Part shown: positions 55,565-64,000 of the stretch, piece after piece | How the letters are laid out: each line of letters begins with the position of its first letter | How positions within the stretch are numbered: the first letter of the stretch is position 1 | Origin: Cyanodermella asteris | Taxonomy: Eukaryota; Ascomycota; Lecanoromycetes; Ostropales; Stictidaceae | DNA: 64,000 nucleotides | Direction of reading: 5' to 3' | Assembly (NCBI GenBank): GCA_900618795.1 | Contig: UYJD01000006.1 | Span: 1,162,658 to 1,226,657 of the forward strand | Program-made: the position numbers and the translations under genes | The notes under the pieces: model-generated | Database searches by the model: none | What the model was told of the DNA's origin: nothing | The model's input: only the letters and a program-made list of their open reading frames with translations

Positions 55565-56476
55565 TTACCACCCTTACAGATGAGCCAAACATCGGAACTC
55601 TTTTACTGACGGGTCGGCTAGGCTTCTTTCCGAATCTGGTTTCCTGTGAGCGGGAAAGCAGATGACAAACATTCTCCCGTCGACAGTCTCGCCACTTCTC
55701 GCTACTGTACGCGGCTTCTGCTCGATTGCTATGAGCAGGGTGTGACTATGTATGTGTGAAGATAGGAAGACTTTCCGCTCGCCAACTTGGTCTCACGCTT
55801 TCACCACGGTACAAAGTCGACACGCCTAGCTTCCCGACACTCAGCGCCGCACAAGACGAGACGGTACACGCTCTCTGGATGTTTGGTCCCTCCAGGCAAC
55901 CGTTTGCGGTGAGATATCATTGAGCCGGACAGTATCCGGCCGGTTCGGCTTCACATGGCAGCACCCGGGGCCTTGGGAAAAGCTCGATCTTTCCTTACGG
56001 ATGAGAAGCGCCGAAAAGGTTCCACATCTCGAGTCAAGAAATTGGCTCTTATATTCTTAACCACTGAGCCAAAAACACTTTCACATTGGCTTTATCCTAT
56101 GATGACGACAATTACGATTTGGATCGAGGATTAAGCAGGAAATGCTTCAGGTTGAAGCAATACAGCACACGGGGAATCTTTTTCGTGGGAACAATTCTGG
56201 GCGACACTTTGGTGGCGATTTAGAGGCGTCATTCATGCCAGATACTAATGCCATGAAGCTGCTAAACACAGTAGCGTTAACGAATATGATCAACGAATTT
56301 CGGCGCGAGCTATGAGTCGTCTATTGTGGATCCAGCAAGGACAATCGTCTTCCATCTTACCAGTAGGCGTGAAATCCATGAGTGAATCGCCGCGAATCAT
56401 GCACCGGTGTGATGCATCACACCGTTCTGCACTCATGCAAAGCGTTCGTCTATGTAAAGGGAGTCGTTGGTAGCCC
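55565..56476. other. No gene supported
   Basis: Between convergent genes; only short frames, no repeat seen. Confidence 0.4.
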
Positions 56477-58273
56477 TCAACAACCGTACTTCCATTTGTC
56501 ACCAAAGAGCTCGTGAAAGTCTGGTACGCAGATGAACTGCCCTCCGATCACGCCCAAGCAATGTGCCTTGGAATCACCATCGTTCGTCGCAAGCACGCCG
56601 GGCTCCTTCTTCACCCTCTCACCCTCCTCGGCAAGCTCCTTGGTCACCGGCGCACTCGTCAACAGGACATGCTGCAACATGTCCGTCTGCATCCCGGCCT
56701 TGACCATCAACGGCAGCCCACCCCAGTCTAGCTTCGCTTGGCCGGTGTTGTAGACCACCAGATCACCAACGTAACCCGGTTTGAGCAAGCCGTCAGCTGC
56801 TGATGTTTTCGCCTCCTTCTCGGCAGTGACTTCCTCAACGGGCTCTTCCTTGATGATTGGCTCTTGCTTGACCTTCACTTCAGCAGGCGCCGTTTGCTGC
56901 ATTCCCTTTCCCTTCCGTGAGGCTTCGGGAGACCTGACTCGAGGTGTCTCTTCGATTATCTGTAAATCTTCCTTTTCACGGTCGATATCGGCTTTGGATC
57001 TGAGGCCTTCGACGCCTGGAATACCCGGTGGGATCTGAAAGAGGTATACTAGTCCTTCTCTGTTGTCGCGAGCCTGCTTCGCCTGCGCTTCAACATCTTC
57101 GCCGACTTTGGCATCTTTCATCTCCACATCCTCACCAGCTGCGGTGGTATCTTGCTCGGGGTCGGCCTGACTGCTTGTGTCTCGCATCGATTCTCTCGGG
57201 TCGGCCAATGTGGTGTAGATCAACCATTGTTTATGCACGTTGCGGTCCCAATTCGCCGCGTCCTCTTTCGAATCCCATCCCGGCGGTCGAGGCTGTGGTA
57301 AGAAGTTGCACGAATCATGAACGTAAAGCGGTCGTTCGACCGTAATGACTCCTCCTCCTCCTATCGATGGTCCTTGCTGTGGCATTTGCGACGGCGCAAC
57401 CGGCTTCTCATCTAAATCGATCGTAGTTGGTACCGCAGCCGTGCCTTTGTTCACTCGACTGCGAGTTTTCTTCGCCTGAGCTGCATCTTGTATGTCTGAT
57501 TCTCGCTTGATCTTGACGGCGCCGGGCAGAGGTGCTTCCTCATCTTCGATCTTGATCGGCACGGCTTTCTTGTTGCCGATGCTGTCGACATCGCCGGATA
57601 TCACAGCTTTGGCCGCTTCCTTGTCCTCATCTGGCAAGGTATCGAGGTCGATGTTGACTTTCATCCTTCGCGGGATGTGCTCGTGTCGAGTCACACGAAC
57701 CGGGGCCAGGCCTTTTTTGAATTTGGCTTTTGGCTTGTCGTCCGCCGCTTCCATCTCATCGTCGTCGCTAATTAGATTCACGGTCGCGATATCCTCAATG
57801 TTAATCAACTTCCGTGGCTCAGTATCCCGACCAAAGGTCCCGACCCCGTAATCTTTGCCCTGAGATCTTCCTCCTCCGCCTCCACCGGATCCTCCTGAGC
57901 GACCATATTCACCGCCGCCGCCGCCGCCGCCGCCTCCACCACCTCCCCATCCCGAACCTCCAGGTCTCGACCCAGAACCGCCGCTGATGGCACCAGTCAA
58001 ATGACTCATGCCTCCACCCAGCATAGTCCCAGCTCCCCTACCCCTCTCACGATTCCCTCGCCCCCGCTCCGCACGCCTCTCGGCCCTCTTGCGTTCGCGC
58101 TCCGCTGCATCCTGTTCACGCTTGATCTTTGCCGCTTCAGCTTTCTCGTCAGCTTCGCGCTCTTCCTTGCTGCGGCGGGCTGCGGTCTTGGGTTTGAACT
58201 TCAAGCCTGCGGCGGAGGCGCCGCCGCGACCCCCTCGGGCGGAGGACGAGCCTCCCCGGGAGGGAGTTGGCAT
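56477..58273 (-). CDS. rpc53: RNA polymerase III subunit Rpc4/Rpc53
   Basis: Intronless, 598 residues from the ATG at 58273. Rpc53 pairs with Rpc37 in a TFIIF-like module of RNA polymerase III that acts in initiation and termination on tRNA and 5S genes. The N terminus is basic and charged (RRSKEEREADEKAEAAKIKREQ), then an unusual Gly-rich run near residues 95-140. The conserved RPC4 C-terminal domain spans about 480-598: GYVGDLVVYNTGQAKLDWGGLPLMVKAGM, then HVLLT and the end GVIGGQFICVPDFHELF. Multiple acidic psi-K-x-E sites (VKQEP, IKEEP, VKKEP, IKRE) fit the known sumoylation of this subunit in yeast. Confidence 0.9.
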   Translation of the reverse strand: MPTPSRGGSSSARGGRGGASAAGLKFKPKTAARRSKEEREADEKAEAAKIKREQDAAERERKRAERRAERGRGNRERGRGAGTMLGGGMSHLTGAISGGSGSRPGGSGWGGGGGGGGGGGGEYGRSGGSGGGGGGRSQGKDYGVGTFGRDTEPRKLINIEDIATVNLISDDDEMEAADDKPKAKFKKGLAPVRVTRHEHIPRRMKVNIDLDTLPDEDKEAAKAVISGDVDSIGNKKAVPIKIEDEEAPLPGAVKIKRESDIQDAAQAKKTRSRVNKGTAAVPTTIDLDEKPVAPSQMPQQGPSIGGGGVITVERPLYVHDSCNFLPQPRPPGWDSKEDAANWDRNVHKQWLIYTTLADPRESMRDTSSQADPEQDTTAAGEDVEMKDAKVGEDVEAQAKQARDNREGLVYLFQIPPGIPGVEGLRSKADIDREKEDLQIIEETPRVRSPEASRKGKGMQQTAPAEVKVKQEPIIKEEPVEEVTAEKEAKTSAADGLLKPGYVGDLVVYNTGQAKLDWGGLPLMVKAGMQTDMLQHVLLTSAPVTKELAEEGERVKKEPGVLATNDGDSKAHCLGVIGGQFICVPDFHELFGDKWKYGC

Positions 58274-59328
58274 GCTGGCGCTTTCGAGTCCGGCCGGCCT
58301 TGAAGCGGTCGGGAAAGGATAACGGGCCGAGCTGAGGGAGAAGAGTCTTCGTGTTTGTTATGTTGCAGTTGATGATCAATTTGCGTGGGTGGTGGCGCAC
58401 TCCTTGAAGAGAATAGCAGTATTCGCGGATTTAAAATTTATGAATCATCAAAGTCGGTTTTCTGCAAACAATGAATATATGCCTGCGCAGTCAAGGCCTT
58501 GGAGGCGAAGCGGAGAAGGCACACGATTTTTGAATCATTATCGAGGATCGGAAAGTGAGGATAGCTGAGAAATGTCAAAGTAGATAGTTAATGGTCGAGC
58601 ATTTCTACCATTGAAGGTGTGAGACTAAGAGTTGGGCTGGATGCTTGGACCACGTCAGTCGCCAAAGAACAGCCGGTTCCGCTCACCACCAACAGTGCGA
58701 GTCTGAGCCTTTCCGCTCTCTGCGCCGCATTCAAACTCGGCCGCAACGAAGCCATGTTGATCCTCGGCCACCTACTGGGTTGTCGGTCGAATGTGAGACA
58801 AGTCCTCCACCGCATACGCTCATCTTTAGAGATCTTAGCTGTGATGTCGAAGGGCGAGCTTCTATCCAGCGGTACGATGTGTTCTCTGTGATACGAGTTG
58901 GCGCGTTAGAGTTGATAGTCACTATCATGATAATTCTAGCAAAATCTATCGACGAAGATCTCGTTCATCAATCATTATTGCGGATGCCGTCGCCCTATTT
59001 GGTCGCTGCTGCAGTAACAAGAAGGAGCCAACAGCGGGAGTACAAGTCCACCAATCCTCCCCCTTGATGCTACCTCCCTGCCAACTCATTCTGCCGAGCA
59101 CATATTTCTGATCCGTATCCTGACCGTGCTCATAGTCGCTGAAAGACAGCATGTGGGCAGGCTTCTTGCCGGAACGAAACATTGCCGACCAACACAATGC
59201 CTAGTTCTCCAACTCCCAGATACAAATTCACACATGACGCTTCCCCTCCAAACACAGACAAACTCAAAAAGGACGTGCGAAACATCGTGGTCACATGAAA
59301 TATCAATAAAGGCAAGCCCTGATCATAA
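58274..59328. other. Divergent-type spacer, no gene supported
   Basis: A 55-codon minus-strand frame from an ATG near 58755 (MASLRPSLNAAQRAERLRLA...) is the best candidate and is too weak to call. Confidence 0.35.
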
Positions 59329-61378
59329 TCACACCCGCTTCCTCTTTTTCGAAGCACCATCCTCGGGGCTTCCCATGTTGTGCAGAACTGCGCTGGCGGC
59401 TGTCATCTCCGCATCAGGCGTCTGTGCAGGTGGCGATTCAGTCTTCGAGCCAGCTGTGCCCCCGATGCTGGTCTTCTTGACTGGAACGCCCATATGCCTA
59501 CCGTAGCGTCCTTTGCGACCGTTGCCTTCGTCCTCGGAAATGCAGCCGTCAACACCGATGCCAGCATCCTTGCACCTGCCACAAGGTCGCTGCCTGTCAC
59601 ATCCCTTCTTGCTCTTGCGGCAGCGTTGGCACCGAGGTTTGCTGCTCAAATCATCCTCGTCGGCGCCAGGCTGGTGGGCAAATGTGAGGGTTGATGCGGA
59701 CGAAGTCTTGCGCACGCTGTTGGGGGCTGTCATAGTGGTGCTGGTACTTCCTGTGCGCGCCTTGATGGTCTTACTAGAGCGGCTCTTAGTAGTGCTTCGA
59801 CCCCTTGCTGACGCTTTGGTTTTCGCCATTTTGGCTCGAGGCATGTCGTCTTCTTCGATCTCGCTCCTGAAAACACCGTTTTCGTAGTCGCCGTCGGCCT
59901 CGTCGCCTGTGTGTTCTATGCTGTCGTAGGATGGCAACTCGTGCACAGCATTCTTTCGCTTTGGTGCAGTGGGTGTTTCAGTGGTAGGATGCACTGTCGG
60001 TAGCGACTGATCGTCCTCATCGTCACTGGCTGACGAGGCCGCGTCCGCGCGTCCGCTGAAGGCATCATCCAAAGCCGAGGCCGAAGCGCGGCCGTGTGAG
60101 AAATTCGACATGTCGCTCAGGCGCATCAATTGGAGCGCTACATCTTCATCAGAGATGGTGCTGGCCACTGTCGGATCTGGAGTCGGGAGGATGCCATAGC
60201 CGCTTCGACGTCCACCAGCGGTGCCCAGAGAGGACCGGTTGGTGTTGATGGAAGCGCCGCTGTTGCGATCACGAAGGCTGCGGCCATGCTTGGGTACAGC
60301 TGGAATTTGGAAGCCACCAGTAGCAGGGCTTGTGGCTTGTGGTTGTTCGAAGGTGTAACTCTGCGGGGATGGTAATGGTTGTGTCCAAGTGAAGGTCTTT
60401 TGATTGGACTTGTCAAACGGGGACGGGTTATCTTGCCCAGCCGAGCGTCGCTGCGGAGAGACTGATGAGATAGAATTGATGGCTGGCACCTGAGGAGGAG
60501 CAAATAGAGGAAGTTGCTGGTGAGCGTGTTAGCGAGAAACAGAAAGGGGTCAAAGTGAAACTTACCGAACTTTCGAAGTTAGCGTAGTTGCGTCGGCCAC
60601 CTTCGACAATGTTTTCGAGACTTATGTCGGCCGATGCGCCTAGTCTTGAGCTGGAAACAGAGCCTGGGGCGTCGTCTCCGCTGCTGTAGCCGGTGTGTGC
60701 ATCGTCCAACTCATCTAAGCCATCCTGAAAACTGGCTTTTGTATTTCGTGGGCCGTTTCGAGAACGACTTTTCGCCACGCTGGGAGCGGCGCCCAATTTC
60801 GGCGACGCACTCTGTCTTCTCGCAACGCGTGAAGATGGTCGTGAAGGTACATGCTGCAGCACTTGTGATGGCAAGCATGGTAGTGCCTGCGCCGTGCCGT
60901 CAAGGCCCGCCTCTTGAGGGGTCGACCCAGACGGTGGAACAAACATCGGCTGCAGGTTCTTGCCTTGGGGCGCCCCTGGCAAGATCTTGACGACAACAAA
61001 CATGTCGGGGTCGAAGTTATCATAGTGTGGAATCAATACCGAACCCGACTCTTTATCCTCAAAGCTGATACCTGACACAGTGTTGTCGTATATACCATAG
61101 AAGTTTTTGACGACTGCGATAATGGACTCCGTCGCATCATGCGGCGAAATGCCGACACGCAATGGTAGACGTCCCTTGTAGTCCGGTGCTCCTTCGAAGT
61201 GGAGCTCAAATGTGACTGTTTTCTTGTTGCCTTTTGTGGGTGAAGCCATTGCGCCGTTCATGCACGGTCGGCTCAGGGAGTTGACTGGCGGCATCGAGTA
61301 TGGATCCACCGAAGCCCCTCCAAGTTGGAAAGGCATCGAGAAATCGGTCGCTTGATGTTGCTTTTGCTCAGCCTCCAT
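59329..61378 (-). CDS. Regulator with N-terminal PB1/ubiquitin-like region and C-terminal Zn2Cys6 cluster
   Basis: Exons 61378-60566 and 60516-59329 with a 49-bp intron (GTAAGT donor, CGCTAACAC branch, CACCAG acceptor), 666 residues. Near residues 52-130, KKTVTFELHFEGAPDYKGRLPLRVG...SIIAVVKNFYGIYDN...GISFEDKESG resembles a PB1 or ubiquitin-like fold. A long Ser/Pro-rich middle follows with acidic patches. A zinc cluster lies at about 565-597: C-x2-C-x6-C-x5-C-x2-C-x9-C in CQRCRKSKKGCDRQRPC. The tail ends KKRKRV, a nuclear localisation signal. A zinc cluster at the C terminus is uncommon, since most fungal regulators carry it at the N terminus. Nuclear DNA-binding role expected; targets unknown. 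Confidence 0.85.
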
Positions 61379-64000
61379 AAAGTCGGGGCCCTGTTACACA
61401 GGGGGCGCAACAACCTTGTGGTCGTCGCAAGAAGCGGAAGAGGCGGTCGAAATGGGGTCACCGTGTCAAGCAGGAACTTGTCGCTTGGGCCTGATATCAA
61501 GACCTGTAAGTATCTCAAGGTCAGCGGTGTCACAATGGATTCCGGTGAGATGAGATGAGAGGTGGTTATCTTTGTCAGAGTGTTCTCCGTCGCTGACGGC
61601 GAAGCGAATGCCTCAGCCCAGGAGGCGAGCACATGGACGCCGAGAACACCCTTTTCAGAGCAGCAGTGTCAAAATAGGCATTCAGGATCGGATCGCATAC
61701 CAGTACACCTTCATTGACCAAACTCTCAGCAGAACATGCCCGGGTCTACTGGGGTCTGAGTGCGCTGGTGTTGAGCAGCCCTTGGACAAGCCGGATGACC
61801 AAAGCGCTGCAGTGAGTCGCTCAGCGTCAGGATCTCGAGGGCCTGTGTCGATTTCGCCTATGATGCTAGGCTATATGGTTTGAATCACAGAGCTATTGGG
61901 GCGCTGATGAACGGGGTGAAGAGGACGATGAGGAGAGGAAGGTGTAGTAGTTACAAGCGAGTGTCTCAACGCGGGACTTGGCTGCAGGTCTTTGCACGGC
62001 CCTCTACTCTACGGAATGGGCACCCAGCGGACTAATTTGTACACCCACAACTCTACTCGACAGCAATTTCAATCTCGAGTTTCGGTCGCATACTGCTGCA
62101 GAAGTGATTCGAAAGCCGGTGATGCCTATAGAGGCTCTCAACGTGGTCCATGTGTTAGATAGGGCACTTATCACCGTGGCTCTCGTTGAGGGCTGCACGA
62201 CCAAGCCTGCGCTGTGCTCATTTATTCAAGTCGTAGACTATCTAAGCATACGCCGATATTGCCGTGGAGTTAGCGCAGACAAAACGAACCCAACGGGCAA
62301 CAGGCCGAAGCGCACCCAGGCTATTGAGGCAAGCCGTCAAAGAGCTTTGGTATATCGGCGTTGTCGCAAGACGGCTGCTTTAGCTGGCAGGCATTCCATG
62401 TGGTCTCTGTGACGAACAGCACAGAGCAGGTGGATTCGAACGGCAGCATTTGCCAATCGCGCATCTGGACCTTTCGATCATCGAACGCGCCAATTACAGC
62501 GAAGGGAATCACTTGAGCGAGTTTATATGTCCGGCGATATAAGAATTCGCACCAGAGCAGATTGCAGGTTTCGGGGGCTTGCAAGCGCTGGCCAGAATGA
62601 TCAATGGCCGTATGTGAGCTCATGAGAGACGGCGCTCAAAGAGGAGCTCCTAGACGAACGCAAGCGCTGCCCTTGAAGAACCGTGGCCGATTCCAATGGA
62701 GATTGGACCGGACGGTGTGTTGTCTATGAAGCCGGCACTGGTCTCGAGCGGTCACAGGCACAAGCCTTTGACACGGATCCGACCCTGGCAGCAGTGATCG
62801 GCGTAGGCGTGCGATTCTTGAGTGCGTCAAGAAAGAGGGGCTCATGGCTTCATCCGGCATCCTCCCGTTGTCTCTTCTTGCTCAAAACTTGCGCGCCATC
62901 ATGGCACTGGTAGCCAGTGTACGAATTTGCGCCGCACAGAGTTGGGAACCCGATGTGGGCTCATGGTGCGCTCGAGGTCAGTCGTCCTGTGGATCCCGGT
63001 GAAAGTGTACTAGTTGATCCGAATAGGTGGAAGGTCAGCAGATTCCTCACACACCAGCGTCTTGGATGAGAACTTGCGCAGCGGTCACGAATTTCGGATT
63101 ACGGATTCATGCGTGCTGCCCAACACTGAGCCCAACACATTGAGTTCGGCTATGTTGGTGGAAAAGGAGCAGCTGTTCTGGCACAGTAACCAATCCGACT
63201 GATCGCTTTGGAGGCGGTCTGAAGCGGCCAATGGCGGCGGCCGATGCCGCTCGTGATAGATCTTGGGAGCCGGCAATCGAACCGTGTAGGTTGATGCTTA
63301 ACGCAAGGACGAAACGACGGTTGACCATGTATTCTGTTGTCGCTTTGGAGGCCCTTGGACGAGGAATTGGCCAGCAAACGCCAGACTGTTATAGGTACGG
63401 TGGCTTCGGCGCTTCCTCTAACACTGAAAGCGGCGGCGCATTTCCTCATGTTTCGGCTTCGCGCCGGTGCCAAGGTGGGCGCAAGAGGATCGGAGATGCC
63501 CACGAACCGATCGCGACTCCCAACTTTCATTCTCTCTGTGCCATCGAAATGCTAAACGACAAAACCAAGTCGCAGGCGCAATTATGAAAAGTGACTGTAG
63601 TTGGCCAAGCAGGTCACGGGATCTCGCGAATGCGCGCAACGCGAGCGCCTCGCGGCTGAGGCTCAGCCGGCTCCCGAGGAAGACGCGACGAGCGCTGCGA
63701 TGACGTCGTTCTGCTCCTGCGCACTCGAAATGCACAACCGTGCGCAGCTCCTCGATGCATCCCGTCTTCATCTGTCGACAACCTTAAGTGCAGGTGCTGC
63801 TTGGGGCCGGCTCTTCAGCAACCCCACGTGCTTGTTCTGTATCTACGAGTATGGCTCCGAGGATTGCCAGCACCCTACGTATCATGTCGCCTTGATCGAT
63901 AGAGGGAGAGTGCGCACCGAAAGCGGCAAGGCAGCTAAGTACGGCTGCTCATTGTTGCGCTCACAATGTCGTATTGGAATTATGCAGCCCCAATTGTCGT
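61379..64000. other. No gene supported to the end of the window
   Basis: A 144-codon plus-strand frame at 61978-62412 and several others reach 60-130 codons, but all overlap rival frames and show no domain, splice pair or codon preference. Confidence 0.4.

Noticed and set aside
58588-58815. Small minus-strand ORF with MASLRPSLNAAQ start
   Set aside because: Too short, no family or splice support.
61978-62412. 144-codon plus-strand ORF
   Set aside because: Non-ATG start, no domain, rival frames of similar length; composition looks random.
62431-62440. GGATTCGAAC on the plus strand, resembling a reversed tRNA B box
   Set aside because: No A box at the right distance and no cloverleaf with pairing acceptor arms can be drawn around it.

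Overview
This window is nuclear DNA of a filamentous ascomycete (Pezizomycotina, most likely a dothideomycete-type mould). Genes are mostly split by 45-66 bp GT-AG introns with CTAAC/CTGAC-like branch points. Fungus-specific families are present: a FunK1 kinase, Zn2Cys6 regulators and a fungal_trans C2H2 regulator. Intergenic spaces are 0.3-2 kb. No rRNA, tRNA or CRISPR was found. Three runs of N (5237-5269, 32751-33354, 48577-48859) are assembly gaps; the last two sit inside LTR-type repeat DNA.

Layout. 0.5-5 kb: a MAPEG-type membrane protein, a Prp3_C/DUF1115 protein and the Hsp104 disaggregase. 6-15 kb: a kinase-like gene with a damaged 5' end, then a run of short orphan genes with clean introns but no recognisable family. 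16-19.4 kb: a single-exon FunK1 kinase divergent from an orphan. 21.6-25.4 kb: a small two-exon orphan, then a 1129-residue intronless protein that looks unlike its neighbours and is the most unusual gene here. 26.8-31.1 kb: a probable beta-propeller lectin, an alpha/beta hydrolase and a Zn2Cys6 regulator. 32.4-33.4 kb: an LTR insertion with a perfect 5-bp target duplication. 34.3-43.3 kb: a secreted S28 serine peptidase with a GC-AG intron, the YEATS protein Yaf9, a manganese superoxide dismutase, a 76-residue orphan, uracil phosphoribosyltransferase and a predicted methyltransferase. 44-46.9 kb: a C2H2/fungal_trans transcription factor. 48.4-49.2 kb: microsatellite, second LTR copy and a 12-bp minisatellite. 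52-61.4 kb: the Cdc25-type Ras GEF (SH3-WW-RasGEF), RNA polymerase III subunit Rpc53 and a regulator with a C-terminal zinc cluster. The last 2.6 kb holds nothing I can support.

Most genes are unrelated housekeeping or regulatory genes, as usual for a fungal chromosome. The one loosely coherent neighbourhood is 26.8-31.1 kb (lectin, hydrolase, regulator). Exon borders were set by hand from splice motifs and reading-frame agreement. In every gene described as spliced the exon lengths sum to a multiple of three. Some apparent ORF starts are not ATG, and I moved those starts to the nearest sensible ATG.
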